From Candidatus Gullanella endobia (GTDB lineage: Bacteria; Pseudomonadota; Gammaproteobacteria; Enterobacterales; Enterobacteriaceae), in NCBI RefSeq assembly GCF_900048035.1, contig NZ_LN999832.1, forward strand, positions 186,001-250,000: a DNA stretch of 64,000 bases, given 5' to 3'. Shown in pieces: positions 23,184 through 35,550 of the stretch; position 1 is the stretch's first letter, and every line of letters starts with the position of its first letter. Position numbers and translations under genes: made by a program. The notes below the pieces were generated by a model, which saw only the letters and a program-made list of their open reading frames with translations, was not told the DNA's origin and did not search any database.

Positions 23184-23464
23184 GTATTAACATTACGCAC
23201 GATTTTAACTTATTGAAGCAAAGTATTAATCATATATTGAAAATATGAATTCTGATATTTTATTTTTTCTTTTACTTTATTATCTATTTTTATCTTTAGC
23301 ATAAATTATATTAAATCAATAAATAAAATAACGCTAACACCATTATAGAATAAGAGGGTTTTATTTTTGATCATAAGGATGAATACTTTCTGTTCTATTT
23401 AATCAAATAGTCTCTTACTTATTTATGATTAAATCATCTATCTATGGCGAAAAAAAGGAAAGCA
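23184..23464. other. rplT-pheS intergenic leader region
   Basis: In E. coli this interval carries pheM, a Phe-rich leader peptide with an attenuator. Here an ORF of 19 codons (23245-23304) encodes an F/L/Y-rich peptide beginning MNSDILFF. Its position fits, but it has only three Phe and no clear downstream attenuator stem, so I treat it as an unproven candidate. Confidence 0.3.
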
Positions 23465-24448
23465 ATGCTACATCTCGCAGATTTGCTTATGCAAGCTAAA
23501 GCAGATATCGAACAGTCAAAAGATACAGAGGAATTAGAATTAGTTAGAGTTAAATATTTAGGAAAAAAAGGGTATTTTAGCCAGAAAATCTTAGAAATGA
23601 GAAACCTAGAACCAGATGAATGGCCTACTGTAGGTACAGTAATTAATCAGACTAAACAGGATATACAGAAAGCTTTCGCCAAGCAAAAGATGATATTAGA
23701 ATGTGCAGCGCTAAAATCGCAGTTAGAAACTGAAATAATAGATATTTCTCTACCGGGACGCCGAATGGAAAACGGCGGTCTTCATCCAATATCTCATACT
23801 ATCGCACATATTGAAGATTTTTTCGGTAAGTTAGGCTTTTCAGTAGTCACTGGGTTAGAAATCGAAGATGACTACCATAATTTTGATGCTTTAAATATTC
23901 CTGCTTATCATGCTGCACGCACCGATCATGATACCTTCTGGCTTGATGCTACCCGTCTTTTGCGTACGCAAACTTCTAGTGTACAGATTCGCATTATGAA
24001 GACAAAACAACCGCCTATTCGCATTATTTCATCTGGACGAGTATACCGTAATGATTGCGATCAGACTCATACACCGATGTTCCATCAAATAGAAGGGTTG
24101 ATTGTTGATACTAATATTAGTTTCGCTAATCTAAAAGGAATACAGCATGATTTTCTGAACTATTTTTTTAAAAAAGATCTACAGATCCGTTTCCGGCCAT
24201 CTTATTTTCCATTTACTGAACCGTCCGCTGAAATGGATGTAATGGGAGAAAACGGCCATTGGTTAGAAGTACTTGGCTGTGGCATGCTACATCCAAATAT
24301 TTTATACAATGCTGGAATTGATTCGGAAATTTATTCCGGCTTTGCTTTTGGTATAGGTATAGAGCGATTAACAATGCTACGTTATGGTATTACAGATTTG
24401 CGTGCATTTTTTGAAAATGATCTTCGTTTTCTTAAACAATTTAAATAG
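23465..24448 (+). CDS. pheS: Phenylalanyl-tRNA synthetase alpha subunit
   Basis: Catalytic subunit of the (alpha-beta)2 enzyme charging tRNA-Phe. Starting at ATG 23465 (MLHLADLL) gives 327 residues, exactly as in E. coli, behind an AAGGA site; an upstream in-frame ATG at 23444 adds seven unsupported residues. It has the N-terminal coiled coil that binds tRNA, then class II motifs: [18 protein letters not shown] (motif 2) and [15 protein letters not shown] (motif 3). The SAEMDV and GCGM segments form the Phe pocket. pheT follows after 15 bp. Confidence 0.97.
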   Translation: MLHLADLLMQAKADIEQSKDTEELELVRVKYLGKKGYFSQKILEMRNLEPDEWPTVGTVINQTKQDIQKAFAKQKMILECAALKSQLETEIIDISLPGRRMENGGLHPISHTIAHIEDFFGKLGFSVVTGLEIEDDYHNFDALNIPAYHAARTDHDTFWLDATRLLRTQTSSVQIRIMKTKQPPIRIISSGRVYRNDCDQTHTPMFHQIEGLIVDTNISFANLKGIQHDFLNYFFKKDLQIRFRPSYFPFTEPSAEMDVMGENGHWLEVLGCGMLHPNILYNAGIDSEIYSGFAFGIGIERLTMLRYGITDLRAFFENDLRFLKQFK

Positions 24449-24463
24449 GTTCAGGATTAACAC

Positions 24464-26851
24464 ATGAAATTCAGTGAATTTTGGCTGCGTGAATGGGTGA
24501 ATCTGGAAATCAATAGCGAATTACTAGTAAATCAAATTACTATGTTTGGCCTAGAAGTAGATTATGTAGAACCAGTCGCCGGTGAGTTTAGTGGTATAGT
24601 AGTTGGTCGGATAGTCGAATGTCGACAACATCCTAATGTCAATAAACTATGCATTGTTAAGGTAGATATTGGTAGCGATCGGTTATTAGATATTATCTGC
24701 GATGCACTTAACTGTCATGTTGATCTACTGGTAGCAGTAGCAATAACTGATGCTATTCTGCCAAACGGTTTCAAAGTAAAAGTTACTAAACTACACGGCG
24801 AGCTATCAGAAGGTATGCTTTGCTCATTCTCCGAATTAGGAATCATTAATAATCATGATGGTATCATTGAACTACCTGATGAAGCTCCTATTGGAAAAAA
24901 TATTCGCGATTATTTACATCTCGACGATAAAATAATTAATATCAATGTAACACCAAATCGATCCGATTGTTTAGGTTTATTAGGAATCGCTCGCGATGTA
25001 GCAGCAAAAAATCGACTACCATTAAATATGCCGGTTATCGAGACAGTTATACCTAAAATTAACGATGTAATACCTATCCGAGTTGATGAATACGAAGCAT
25101 GTATACGTTATTTTAGTAGAATAATAAATAATATTAATGTTAACGCTGTTACGCCGCTATGGATGAAGGAAAAATTGCGGCGCTGTGGAATACGTTCAGT
25201 AGATGTTATTGTGGATATCAGTAATTATATACTACTAGAATTAGGACAGCCGATATGCGTCTTTGATCGCGAAAATATTAAAGGTGGTATTATAATACGT
25301 TATGCTAAACATAGTGAAACACTAACTCTGCTCGATGGTAGTATCGTAATGCTTTCACCTGATACGCTAGTAATTTCAGATTATTCTAAAATACTAGCAA
25401 TAGCTGGTATTTTAAATGATTCTTTATCTAAAATTAGCTCAACCACCCGAGATATAGTATTAGAATGTGCGTGTTTTAATCCATTAGCTATTACTGGTCA
25501 AGCTCGTCGTTATGGATTACATAATGATGCATCACATCGATATGAACATGGTGTAGACCCAGAATTGCAATCTCGTGCTATAGAACGAGTGACCACATTG
25601 CTACTAGATATTTGCGGCGGTCAGCCTGGTCCAGTTATCGATGCGACATCTAAATTAACTCAAATTAAACCAATTATAATTACTCTTCGCCGTAAAATGT
25701 TGGATCGTTTGATTGGTTATTTTATCCCAGATAAAGATATAAGCGATATTTTAATTCGTTTGGGTTTTCAGATTAGTCAAACTACAGAGGGATGGCAAGT
25801 TATAGCACCGAGCTGGCGTTTTGATATAGCTATCGAAGCAGATTTAATAGAAGAAGTCGCTCGAATGTATGGCTATGAAGCGATTCCCAATATGCCCGTA
25901 TGTGCTAACCTAGTAATACCATACTGTCGTGAAGTAACAACACCTTTATCACGAGTAAAAACATTACTAGTAGATCGTGGTTATCAAGAAGCAATTACTT
26001 ATAGTTTTGTTGATCCTAAAATACAAGCACTACTGCATCCTCAACAAGCATCTCTAATCTTACCTAGACCGATTTCTCAAAATATGTCTAATATGCGTTT
26101 ATCACTCTGGACCGGTCTTATTAGCACAGCGGTTTATAATCAAAATCGACAGCAGCAACGAGTTCGCTTATTTGAGAGTGGATTGTGTTTTATTCCTGAT
26201 AACAAAGCTGATCTTGGAGTTCGTCAAGATCTTATGCTATCCGGGCTAATTTCTGGTCCACTGTTTGATGAAAATTGGGATCAGCCACGCCAACTGGTAG
26301 ATTTTTATGATGCCAAAGGTGATCTTGAAGCAATACTTGAGCTTACTGGAAAATTAAACAATATTGAGTTTAGAGTACAATCGCATCCTGCTCTACATCC
26401 AGGAAAAAGCGCTGCAATTTATCTTAATAATGAATTTATTGGGTTTATTGGTGTTATTCATCCCTATATTAAATCAAAATTAAATTTAAATAGTTGCATG
26501 CTAGTATTCGAACTACTTTGGGAAAAAATAGCTGAACGTAAAATACCTAAAGTGAATCACGTTTCTCGTTTTCCCGCTAATCGTAGGGATATCGCTGTAG
26601 TAGTATCTGATAATGTAGCTGCAGCAGATGTTATTATAGAGTGTAAAAAAGCTATTAAAAATCATTTAGTTATTGTAAACTTATTTGACGTGTATCGAGG
26701 TAGGGGGATAGAAAAAGGTTTTAAAAGTTTAGCTATTAGCCTAATTTTACAAGATATAACTCATACACTGAAAGAAGAGGAAATCTCCATGATTGTTGCG
26801 AAATGTATAGCGGCACTAAAACAGAAATTTAAAGCATCTTTGAGGGATTAA
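24464..26851 (+). CDS. pheT: Phenylalanyl-tRNA synthetase beta subunit
   Basis: Structural and editing partner of PheS. Its 795 residues equal the E. coli length. Domains in order: an EMAP-II/OB tRNA-binding fold (about 40-150), B1/B3-B4 editing region (about 200-400, hydrolysing Tyr-tRNA-Phe), B5 (about 400-480), a catalytic-like domain, and the C-terminal FDX-ACB anticodon-binding domain in the last 95 residues ([15 protein letters not shown]). ATG 24464 directly follows the pheS stop by 15 bp, and ihfA begins five bases after its stop, so the three are surely co-transcribed. Confidence 0.98.
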   Translation: MKFSEFWLREWVNLEINSELLVNQITMFGLEVDYVEPVAGEFSGIVVGRIVECRQHPNVNKLCIVKVDIGSDRLLDIICDALNCHVDLLVAVAITDAILPNGFKVKVTKLHGELSEGMLCSFSELGIINNHDGIIELPDEAPIGKNIRDYLHLDDKIININVTPNRSDCLGLLGIARDVAAKNRLPLNMPVIETVIPKINDVIPIRVDEYEACIRYFSRIINNINVNAVTPLWMKEKLRRCGIRSVDVIVDISNYILLELGQPICVFDRENIKGGIIIRYAKHSETLTLLDGSIVMLSPDTLVISDYSKILAIAGILNDSLSKISSTTRDIVLECACFNPLAITGQARRYGLHNDASHRYEHGVDPELQSRAIERVTTLLLDICGGQPGPVIDATSKLTQIKPIIITLRRKMLDRLIGYFIPDKDISDILIRLGFQISQTTEGWQVIAPSWRFDIAIEADLIEEVARMYGYEAIPNMPVCANLVIPYCREVTTPLSRVKTLLVDRGYQEAITYSFVDPKIQALLHPQQASLILPRPISQNMSNMRLSLWTGLISTAVYNQNRQQQRVRLFESGLCFIPDNKADLGVRQDLMLSGLISGPLFDENWDQPRQLVDFYDAKGDLEAILELTGKLNNIEFRVQSHPALHPGKSAAIYLNNEFIGFIGVIHPYIKSKLNLNSCMLVFELLWEKIAERKIPKVNHVSRFPANRRDIAVVVSDNVAAADVIIECKKAIKNHLVIVNLFDVYRGRGIEKGFKSLAISLILQDITHTLKEEEISMIVAKCIAALKQKFKASLRD

Positions 26852-26855
26852 GTTT

Positions 26856-27158
26856 ATGGCTCTTACTAAAGCTAAAATGTCAGAATATTTATTTAAAAAA
26901 CTTGAACTGAATAAACAGAACTCTAAAGAAATTGTAGAACTATTTTTTAAAGAAATAAGTCTAGCTTTGGAAGGTAAAGAACAAGTAAAAATATCAGGAT
27001 TCGGTAATTTTAATTTGCGTAATAAAAATCAGAGACTAGGACGCAATCCAAAAACTGGTGAAAATATTCCTATTACCGCACGTCGGGTAGTAACATTTCA
27101 TCCAGGACAGAAGCTGAAAAGTCGTGTAGAGACTACTTTACAGAAAGTAGTAGAGTAG
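26856..27158 (+). CDS. ihfA: Integration host factor alpha subunit
   Basis: DNA-bending protein of the HU/IHF family that works as a heterodimer with IhfB in transcription, replication and nucleoid structure. The product is 100 residues (99 in E. coli) with the diagnostic [13 protein letters not shown] start, the KISGFGNF turn and the DNA-inserting arm [12 protein letters not shown], including the intercalating proline. It begins four bases after the pheT stop, keeping the E. coli pheT-ihfA linkage. IHF alpha rather than HU is indicated by this linkage and by the sequence. Confidence 0.96.
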   Translation: MALTKAKMSEYLFKKLELNKQNSKEIVELFFKEISLALEGKEQVKISGFGNFNLRNKNQRLGRNPKTGENIPITARRVVTFHPGQKLKSRVETTLQKVVE

Positions 27159-28208
27159 TCTAAAAAACTTGTATCATTTTTATTTCCTTATTCTTCTTTT
27201 AATTAAAGAACACAAAATTTTTTATTTTAAAAAACTTATAAGAAAAAGGGATAGCATTATTTTATTACTAAAATACTCATTGAAGAAGGTTTATAGACAA
27301 TTTTAGTTACAAATATGCTAAAAGAAGGGCTTTTCATATTATCATGCATATTATTAATTTTAAGCAGAGATTAAAATAAGCGGTCTTAATCATCATACCT
27401 ATTTGCTAGCTTAAAGAAATAATAATGAAAAATATACCAAACTAAGATCAATTTTAAATTCATAAACTGATATGTAGCTAATAGCATACTATATGCTAGA
27501 TTATCATGTAATATATAAGGAAATCTATATGAAATATTATAAATATTAATAATGGTAGGCATATTTGATATGCATTAGTATTAAATATAGAAAATTCACT
27601 AAATTCATCGTAAGATAGTAATTAGTTACTATCTATTATATAGATAGACGTCAACAATCCTGATTATCGAATATAGGTGTATATTTACATGCTATTAAAA
27701 TTAAATTATCAGATATAAAGATTTTATAGCATAAAATTTCTGATATAATCAATTACTACAATAATAAAAAGTTACGCTTCTAATCGATAGATGTCATATT
27801 GACATAGTTTTTTCTGAGAAAAGTTATTGTTTATTTCTTTTATTTCAATTATCATAATAAATATTGTAATAGAAAAATAAAAATATTACTTTATTTTTCT
27901 ATTATAGTAAAGAAAATGTACAAAGAAAGCTTGTTAAGCAAAAATCTGAAATATTTGAAATATCTAAAATAGTATAAAATGATCTGCAGGTAATTCAGCT
28001 ATAAAAGCTTTTTCAGTTTTAATTCATTGTTATTAAAACAATCTCCTGATTATTTAATAACTTATTTATCATATTAAATAATATTTAAAAAATCTTTCTA
28101 TTCTATATTCAGATTTTAAGTTTCTGCAAGAAAATTTTAATAATTGAAATAAAACTATATCTTTGATATTATTGATGTGTATAATAAACTCGATATAGAA
28201 CAAGATAA
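27159..28208. other. Gene-free region after ihfA
   Basis: In E. coli btuCED and nlpC follow ihfA. Nothing here reads as these genes. A short hairpin (TTCTTT/AAAGAA, about 27193-27209) lies just after the ihfA stop and might end the operon transcript. Confidence 0.5.
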
Positions 28209-28246
28209 ATAACCTGAAATAATATATTGATATTATTTCAGGTTAT
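28209..28246. terminator. 17-bp stem hairpin, stranded terminator-like element
   Basis: ATAACCTGAAATAATAT (28209-28225) pairs perfectly with 28230-28246 around a 4-base loop and is followed by TTTTA. It looks like an intrinsic terminator but lies 1 kb beyond ihfA and 2 kb before sufA, so it may mark a vanished gene. Confidence 0.5.
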
Positions 28247-30319
28247 TTTAGCAATAAAAACTATCGATCGATAGAGACGGAATATCTTTACCTTATAAAA
28301 TATAAAAATCACAGTGGTTATTTAATTTATAAGGTTTATTTTATTAGTAATAATATTTCCTAGATCTAAAAATAGTAATCTAGTAATCGCCAGGAGACTG
28401 ATATAATACCAGATTTAATAATCAGCTTATTATTCTAAAAGTTATTAGAAGAATATTGTCTATAACCGTTACACTTAATAACTCTATAACAATAATATAA
28501 CTACTAGGATGGTACCATCTATCTCGATAAAGCTAGATTATAGCTAGATCAGAACTGGCAAAATAATCTAATTTGGCAATTTATAATATAAATATAATCA
28601 ATATTATTATAGTTACTAATAATAATATTATAGATTACTAGTCTAATACAACCAAGTAAAAACTAGATGATAACAGTTAACACTACACTCGATACGATTA
28701 TTTGAATGACTTTTATTGCAAAAAGATCAACGTTTCAGCGTATTTTAAACTCAGACGAATAATAAAAATGCGGAAATGCCATTCTTACAAGCTCACTATG
28801 AAAATATAGTAAAAATAACAAATAAAATCATCAATACGAATTTGTAGTATTAGAATAAAAATCTTGCCAATATATATAGCTGGCTTTTTCTCATTGTCAA
28901 CGAACTATCTTCGTAAGCTAACAGATTATTAGATGTTGTATAATTTATATCTACCATAGATATATTCTCAATCTAGGTAAAAAATAATAAGATAAATCTA
29001 TTTGTATCGTCCAAATAAATACTAAGAGTACTAATATCGATAATACTACTTAAATTAATATGGAACTATAACCACTACTGTCAACAAGCTCTGTTTTCAG
29101 AACAAGTTCTATATTCATTATAAGTAATGATCAGGTTGCTATTATTGATGCTTATAAAAACCTAGAATAAAAGATTTTAATACTAAGAAGTAGATAAAAG
29201 CTATAAACACAATAAATATCATACTAAATAATATTATAGGCAAATTCCAAATTGGATATTAAAAATTTATAAAATAGCTTCTCCAAAAAAATTGGATTAT
29301 CCACGATATAATAATCACTTATCTTTTAAATGATAATTTAAATTTTATTTAAAAACAAATAAAAGTTTTATTACATTAAAATGATATTTTTATTAAAAAT
29401 AAAAAATTAGTTTATTAGTATCTAACTATACCAAAATTTTAACAATATATAATTAACTGTAATAAAAATTTTTAAGATCTAAAACAAACAATTATTAAAT
29501 AAGAAACTAATGAGTATTACTAATGAGTATTAGTTACATTATTTTAGAAAAATAATTTATTATTTAATTGATATAATCTACTATATAGATAGTAGATTAA
29601 AGATAACAATTGTATTCATTTTTAATGATCTTGATGAAGTTATCAGTATAGTAAAGGTTTATCAGATCTTTTAAATACTAAAAATTCATATTAATTCTAA
29701 TAAGAAAGATTTAAAATTTAAAATTTTATAGTTAAAGTTTAGAAGACTACTAATAATTAAGTAGAAAATATATCTAAAAACTATAAATCTATTCATATTA
29801 CTCTGATATATTGAATAATAAAATATGATTTTACATAATCTTTAATAAGATTTAATAGAAATCATAAAAACTCTGCATAAATCTATTTTATTTTTAAGCA
29901 AAAGCACATTAATTATATGTTTAGCCATAAATCATGAATCACTGAATTCTTTAGTAAGAAAAAGATCTTAAAAGATTAAATGATAGATTTATTTATGATA
30001 TTATTTAAATGTAAAATAGAATAAAATCTTTTTGTTAGAAATTTTTATAAAAATTATTATTAATACAATAGAGTTTATTGTAATTGTAATAATTATTAAA
30101 GCTATTTGGATAATAATTGGCTAAAGTTTAGCTATAATTATAATTATTTTAATTTAAATAGTATAATTATATGTTTATTTTTTCGTATTTATAATTTTTC
30201 CTTTTTAGTTATTTCTAGTACACGATCTGCATTCTTATTAATTTCAAGGTTAAAAAATATAATTTTAACATAAATGAATTATTCCATAAATTAGTTTATG
30301 AAATTATGAGGTAAACTTA
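28247..30319. other. 2 kb gene-free region upstream of sufA
   Basis: No gene is discernible. Several patches are slightly richer in G and C (for example 28381-28560 and 28841-28930) and may be gene debris, but I could not match them to a family. The suf promoter should lie in the last 200 bp; no confident -35/-10 pair, OxyR or IHF site could be assigned. Confidence 0.5.
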
Positions 30320-30706
30320 GTGAAAGTAGATCATAATAAGGTTGAGATTTTTTCTCTTGATAAGAAAATCTGGCGCGGCTTGACAATAACTGATTCCGCT
30401 GCTCGTCAAATTAGGTATCTGTTAAAAAACGAGCCTACTATGCTAGGATTACGACTCAACGTAAAACAGTCTGGCTGTGCTGGATTTAGTTATATATTAG
30501 ATAAAGTCACAAAAACAAATGACAATGATCAGATCTATGAACATGAAGGTGCTCGGCTATATGTACCACTAAAAGCAATGCCATTTATTGATGGAACAGA
30601 ACTAGATTACGTACAAGAAGGGTTAAATTATTTATTTAAATTTAAAAATCCCAAAGCTAAGTATGCTTGCGGATGTGGCGAAAGTTTTTCGCCATTGAGT
30701 GATTAA
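30320..30706 (+). CDS. sufA: Fe-S cluster carrier SufA (A-type)
   Basis: A-type carrier passing Fe-S clusters from the SufBCD scaffold to target proteins. The product is 128 residues (122 in E. coli). The three cluster ligands are in place: Cys53 in KQSGCAGF, and Cys117 and Cys119 in ACGCGESF. The start is GTG 30320 behind a GAGGT site at 30308-30312. It leads an intact sufABCDSE operon; the stop overlaps the sufB start by one base. No isc genes are in the window, so SUF may be the only Fe-S assembly route, as in many reduced endosymbionts (inference). Confidence 0.95.
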   Translation: MKVDHNKVEIFSLDKKIWRGLTITDSAARQIRYLLKNEPTMLGLRLNVKQSGCAGFSYILDKVTKTNDNDQIYEHEGARLYVPLKAMPFIDGTELDYVQEGLNYLFKFKNPKAKYACGCGESFSPLSD

Positions 30707-32217
30707 TGATCATGACAAAAAATAATATTGATATCCACGATGCGATTAACGCAATACAGTTTTGTGTAAAGAAGAATCGTTATAAAGAAGGCTTTTTTAC
30801 TCCATTAGCCACCGAAGAACTAGAAAATGGTATCAATGAAGATACAATTCGCACTATTTCAGCTAAACGTAATGAGCCAGACTGGATGTTAGAGTTTCGT
30901 CTAAACGCCTATCGTGCTTGGCTTAAAATGGATGAACCACATTGGTTAAAAGCCAAGTACAAGCCGCTTAATTATAATGATTATAGTTACTATTCAGCAC
31001 CATTTTGTGGTGCTTATCGTGATGATTTTAGTTCAAAACCAAGTACAATACAACAATCTAAAATTGTAGAAGAAAAAAATTACCTCACTAAGGAGGTTGA
31101 GCAAGCCTTTAATCAACTTGGTATACCAGTACGTGAAGGAAACGAAGTTGCAGTCGATGCAATTTTTGATTCAGTATCTGTTTCTACTACCTATCGTAGT
31201 AAGTTAGCAGAACAGGGTATTGTATTCTGCTCCTTCAATGAAGCTATCCATAATTATCCTGAACTGGTTCGCCAGTATTTAGGTAGTGTAGTACCCGCTA
31301 ACGATAACTTCTTTGCTGCACTTAACTCAGCAGTTGCCTCCGATGGGACATTTGTTTATATACCGAAAGGTGTGCGTTGTACAATGGAGTTGTCAACATA
31401 TTTCCGTATTAACTCTGCTAAAACTGGTCAGTTCGAACGGACTATTTTGATCGCTGATGAAGGTAGTTATGTCAGCTATATTGAAGGTTGTTCAGCACCG
31501 GTACGTGATAGCTATCAACTTCACGCGGCAGTAGTAGAAGTTATTATATTAAAAGACGCAGAAGTAAAGTATTTCACGGTACAAAACTGGTTTTCTGGTA
31601 GTGAATTAGAGGGTGGTATTCTTAATTTTGTTACTAAGCGTGCACTATGTTTGGGTCAAAACGCTAAAATGTCTTGGACGCAGTCCGAAATTGGTTCAGC
31701 TATCACTTGGAAATATCCGAGTATAATTTTATATGGTGATAATTCGATAGGAGAATTTTTTTCGATCGCACTAACTAATGGTTTTCAGCAAGCTGATACT
31801 GGTACTAAGATGATCCATATTGGAAAAAATACCCGTTCGACTATCATCTCAAAGGGAATATCAACCGGTCAAAGTGAAAATACCTATCGTGGGCTCGTAA
31901 AAATTATGCCAACTGCTACTAATGCACGTAATTTTACCCAGTGTGACTCCATACTTATCGGTAGTGAATGTGGTGCACATACATTTCCTTATGTAGAAGC
32001 AAGTAATAATACCGCGCAGTTAGAACACGAAGCAACAACCTCGCGTATTGGTGAAAATCAGTTATTTTATTGTCGCCAGCGCGGGATTAGTGAAGATGAT
32101 GCAATTTCGATGATTGTCAACGGTTTTTGTAGGGATGTATTTTCCCGATTTCCGCTGGAATTTGCAGTAGAAGCGCAAAAACTGATAGCTATGAGTCTTG
32201 AATATAATCTGAACTAA
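30706..32217 (+). CDS. sufB: Fe-S cluster scaffold subunit SufB
   Basis: Core scaffold of the SufBC2D complex on which clusters are built. The product is 503 residues (495 in E. coli). The family core is complete, including [20 protein letters not shown], the beta-helix with [17 protein letters not shown], the C-terminal [14 protein letters not shown] and the active Cys in [11 protein letters not shown]. The extra length lies in the diverged N-terminal 30 residues. ATG 30706 overlaps the sufA stop; ATG 30712 is an alternative. The N-terminal Cys-rich patch of E. coli SufB (CGNCDDTC) is largely lost here, replaced by CGAYRDDF. Confidence 0.96.
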   Translation: MIMTKNNIDIHDAINAIQFCVKKNRYKEGFFTPLATEELENGINEDTIRTISAKRNEPDWMLEFRLNAYRAWLKMDEPHWLKAKYKPLNYNDYSYYSAPFCGAYRDDFSSKPSTIQQSKIVEEKNYLTKEVEQAFNQLGIPVREGNEVAVDAIFDSVSVSTTYRSKLAEQGIVFCSFNEAIHNYPELVRQYLGSVVPANDNFFAALNSAVASDGTFVYIPKGVRCTMELSTYFRINSAKTGQFERTILIADEGSYVSYIEGCSAPVRDSYQLHAAVVEVIILKDAEVKYFTVQNWFSGSELEGGILNFVTKRALCLGQNAKMSWTQSEIGSAITWKYPSIILYGDNSIGEFFSIALTNGFQQADTGTKMIHIGKNTRSTIISKGISTGQSENTYRGLVKIMPTATNARNFTQCDSILIGSECGAHTFPYVEASNNTAQLEHEATTSRIGENQLFYCRQRGISEDDAISMIVNGFCRDVFSRFPLEFAVEAQKLIAMSLEYNLN

Positions 32218-32279
32218 GGCTGCGCTACTATATTTCTGCCTTGAGCGACTCATAAGTCGTGTAAAGGAAAAAAATAAAC

Positions 32280-33017
32280 ATGTTATCGATTAAAAATTTA
32301 AACGTTAATGTAGAAGATAATATTATACTCAAAGAGTTAAGTCTAGAGGTGAAATCCGGTGAGATCCATGCCATTATGGGGCCGAATGGATCGGGAAAGA
32401 GTACCTTATCTGCGACGCTTGCTGGGAAAAAAGATTATTCAATCCTCTCCGGTGAGATTTTATTCAAAGGTCGAGATCTTATAAATCTGGAACCAGAAGA
32501 ACGAGCTGGTGAAGGTATATTTATGGCATTCCAATACCCAGTAGAAATTCCAGGTGTTAGCAACCAATTTTTTTTGCAGACGGCTGTAAATGCCGTACGA
32601 AAATATCGCAAACAGCCATTATTAGACCGCTTAGATTTTTCTGACTTTATTAATGATAAGATAAAATTATTGAAAATGCCAGCAGATTTACTGACCAGAT
32701 CAGTAAATGTTGATTTTTCCGGTGGTGAGAAAAAACGTAATGATATTCTGCAAATGGCAGCACTAGAACCAGATTTATGTATTTTAGATGAAACAGATTC
32801 TGGTTTAGATATTGATGCTTTAAAGATTGTTGCTAACAGCATAAATGCTTTACGTGATAGTAAACGTTCTTTTATTATCGTTACTCACTATCAGCGAATT
32901 CTAGACTATATCCAACCGGAACATGTTCATATACTTTATCAAGGTCATATTATAAAATATGGTGACTTTTCCTTGGTAAAACAACTTGAGGAAAAAGGCT
33001 ATGGCTGGCTTATCTAG
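32280..33017 (+). CDS. sufC: Fe-S assembly ATPase SufC
   Basis: ABC-type ATPase that drives conformational change of the SufBD scaffold; it is cytoplasmic and not a transporter. The product is 245 residues (248 in E. coli) with Walker A GPNGSGKST, the signature FSGGEKKRND, Walker B LCILDETDSGLD and the H-loop VTHYQRIL. Starts at ATG 32280 after a GTAAAGGA site. Its last 17 bases overlap the start of sufD, an arrangement also seen in E. coli. Confidence 0.97.
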   Translation: MLSIKNLNVNVEDNIILKELSLEVKSGEIHAIMGPNGSGKSTLSATLAGKKDYSILSGEILFKGRDLINLEPEERAGEGIFMAFQYPVEIPGVSNQFFLQTAVNAVRKYRKQPLLDRLDFSDFINDKIKLLKMPADLLTRSVNVDFSGGEKKRNDILQMAALEPDLCILDETDSGLDIDALKIVANSINALRDSKRSFIIVTHYQRILDYIQPEHVHILYQGHIIKYGDFSLVKQLEEKGYGWLI

Positions 33018-34272
33018 TAATAGTAATGTTCATGTATTAGCTCAATGGCGTCAATTATTTACTCGTCAAAGCTCGGTTCGCTCCGCTCATGCTTATGCTC
33101 ACTGGCGAGATGTTGAACGTCTTGGCTGTCCTGACACCCGAGATAGGCATTGGAAATACACCTCACTTGATAGACTATTAGCACATCATTTTGTACCTTC
33201 CACTACCAGTTCAGTATCTACTGCTATATGTAATGCACTTAGTTTAACATTTAATGCCTATCGATTAGTCTTTATCCATGGTTTTTTTTCACCAACTCTA
33301 AGCGATAGAAATACCGGTTTTTGGAAAATAAAAATAGAGAAAGGGAATAATCGTCTGACACTTCCTGATCCTATTCAATCAGAAGTATTTTTGCATTTAA
33401 CTGAAAGTTTGAGTTGTGAGACTACACGTATCTACCTGCCAGCAGGCAAGATAGCACAGCGCCCACTTTATATATTACATATCAGCCAGGGTGATGAGGA
33501 TAAAAAAACATTAAATATGTTGCATTATCGCCATCATATTGAGATCGAATCCGGTGCAGATGGCCAAATAATAGAACATTTCACTAGCGTTAATAATCAT
33601 GGTTATTTTAGTGGTGCTAGAACTACGATGTCAATCGGTGATAATGCGTATCTAAGCCATATAAAGTTAGCTTTTGAAAATCGTGCTAGTTATCATTTTA
33701 GTCATAATGATATCCATATGGGCCGCAATGTGGTAGTGCGTAGTAATACTTTTATTTTTGGATCGGAATTAACTCGACATCATACTAGCGCAAAATTGAA
33801 TGGCGAAAGTTCCGATATAGCTATAAATAGCTTACTATTACCATCAAATAATAATATTAGTGATACTCATACATACATTGAACATAATAAGGGTCATTGT
33901 ATAAGTCGTCAGTTACATAAAATTATTGCTCGAGATCATGGTAAAGGTATATTTAATGGGCTTATTAAAGTGGTAAAGCATGCACTGAAAACAAATGCTA
34001 AGATGACTAATAATAATTTATTGCTTGATTGTTTATCGGAAATAGATACTACACCGCAGTTAGAAGTTTATGCTGATGACGTAAAATGTAGTCATGGTAT
34101 TACTCTAGGAAAAATCGATGAAGAGAAAATATTTTATCTACGTTCTCGCGGTATTACTAAAAAATATGCTCAAAAAATGATTATTTATGCTTTCGCGTCA
34201 GAAATTATAGAAATGATTAACCACGAAGGAGTAAGAAATACCTTACTGACACATATCACTGATGTTTTATAG
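33001..34272 (+). CDS. sufD: Fe-S cluster scaffold subunit SufD
   Basis: Paralogue of SufB and partner in the SufBC2D complex, needed for iron acquisition and cluster building. From ATG 33001 ([11 protein letters not shown]) it has 423 residues, identical in length to E. coli; a start five codons earlier is not supported. Conserved pieces: [10 protein letters not shown] near the N-terminus, [40 protein letters not shown] and the C-terminal [19 protein letters not shown] with the catalytic His. The first 17 bases lie within the end of sufC, giving translational coupling. sufS follows after 11 bp. Confidence 0.97.
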   Translation: MAGLSSNSNVHVLAQWRQLFTRQSSVRSAHAYAHWRDVERLGCPDTRDRHWKYTSLDRLLAHHFVPSTTSSVSTAICNALSLTFNAYRLVFIHGFFSPTLSDRNTGFWKIKIEKGNNRLTLPDPIQSEVFLHLTESLSCETTRIYLPAGKIAQRPLYILHISQGDEDKKTLNMLHYRHHIEIESGADGQIIEHFTSVNNHGYFSGARTTMSIGDNAYLSHIKLAFENRASYHFSHNDIHMGRNVVVRSNTFIFGSELTRHHTSAKLNGESSDIAINSLLLPSNNNISDTHTYIEHNKGHCISRQLHKIIARDHGKGIFNGLIKVVKHALKTNAKMTNNNLLLDCLSEIDTTPQLEVYADDVKCSHGITLGKIDEEKIFYLRSRGITKKYAQKMIIYAFASEIIEMINHEGVRNTLLTHITDVL

Positions 34273-34283
34273 GAAGTGACAAT

Positions 34284-35507
34284 ATGACTTATCCCATTGT
34301 GCAAATCCGATCCGATTTCCCAATTTTGGCGAAGCAGATAAATAATAATCCATTAACCTACCTAGATAGTGCAGCAAGTGCGCAAAAACCTAATGTCGTT
34401 ATCGATTGTGAAAGCGATTATTATCGTCAAGAATATGCTTCGGTTCATCGTAGTATTTATACTTTAAGTAGCAAGGCTACAGTTCGTATGGAGAATGTTC
34501 GTCAACAAGTTATGCATTTTATCCATGCCACTTCAGTAGAAGAAATTGTATTCGTTAAAGGTGCTACTGAAGGTATTAACTTAGTAGCTAATAGCTGGGG
34601 AAGACAATATCTTAAACCCGGTGATAGTATTCTTATTACTGAAATGGAACATCACGCTAATATTGTTCCTTGGCAGATTTTAGCTAAAGAAAAACAACTA
34701 TCACTACGCTATATTCCACTGTTACCTGATGGTACACTCGATATATCTCAACTACCAGCGTTAGTTGATGATAGTACTCGTCTTTTTGCCATTACTCATA
34801 TTTCCAATGTGCTTGGTACTCTCAATCCACTTTCGGAACTTATTGCCAATATACGTGCAGCATGTAACGCAGCAGTGCTAATAGACGGTACGCAAGGTGT
34901 TATACATCAAAAAGTAGATGTACAATCACTGGATTGTGACTTTTATGTTTTTTCAGGTCATAAGCTTTATGGCCCAACAGGTATTGGTGTTCTTTATGTC
35001 AAGAAAGCATTGCTGGATACTATGCCACCTTGGGAAGGTGGTGGTTCTATGATTCGTACTGTTAGTTTAACTGAGGGAACAACCTTTAATGAAGCACCTT
35101 GGCGTTTTGAAGCAGGATCACCTCATAGTGCTGGTATAATAGGACTAGGCGCTGCTATTTCATATATTGAACAAGTAGGACTTGACAATATTCACGCTTA
35201 TGAACATAAGCTCATGCGCTGTATGCTTGAAGAATTACAGCAAGTACCGAATCTAACCTTGTACGGGCCTGATAACCGCATTGGCATTATCGCATTTAAT
35301 TTAGGAAAACACCATGCCTATGATATTGGGAGCTTTCTTGATCAATATGGCATATCTATTCGAACAGGACATCATTGTGCCATGCCGTTAATAGCTTCTT
35401 TTCATGTAACAAGCATGTGCCGTGCATCACTTGGGATGTATACCGATTACAATGATATTAATCGATTAGTAGCTGGTCTGATGCGAATACAACGTTTGCT
35501 ACGTTGA
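34284..35507 (+). CDS. sufS: Cysteine desulfurase SufS
   Basis: PLP-dependent group II desulfurase (also selenocysteine lyase) that removes sulfur from cysteine and passes it to SufE. The product is 407 residues (406 in E. coli). The PLP-binding Lys lies in [10 protein letters not shown] (about 227), the active-site loop is RTGHHCAMP with the persulfide Cys at 365, and [13 protein letters not shown] holds the PLP-stacking His. GGAAGTGAC before ATG 34284 provides the ribosome binding site. Placed between sufD and sufE as in E. coli. Confidence 0.97.
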   Translation: MTYPIVQIRSDFPILAKQINNNPLTYLDSAASAQKPNVVIDCESDYYRQEYASVHRSIYTLSSKATVRMENVRQQVMHFIHATSVEEIVFVKGATEGINLVANSWGRQYLKPGDSILITEMEHHANIVPWQILAKEKQLSLRYIPLLPDGTLDISQLPALVDDSTRLFAITHISNVLGTLNPLSELIANIRAACNAAVLIDGTQGVIHQKVDVQSLDCDFYVFSGHKLYGPTGIGVLYVKKALLDTMPPWEGGGSMIRTVSLTEGTTFNEAPWRFEAGSPHSAGIIGLGAAISYIEQVGLDNIHAYEHKLMRCMLEELQQVPNLTLYGPDNRIGIIAFNLGKHHAYDIGSFLDQYGISIRTGHHCAMPLIASFHVTSMCRASLGMYTDYNDINRLVAGLMRIQRLLR

Positions 35508-35550
35508 TATATTAAACACTATGTTAACGATTAAAAAAGAACATATAACA

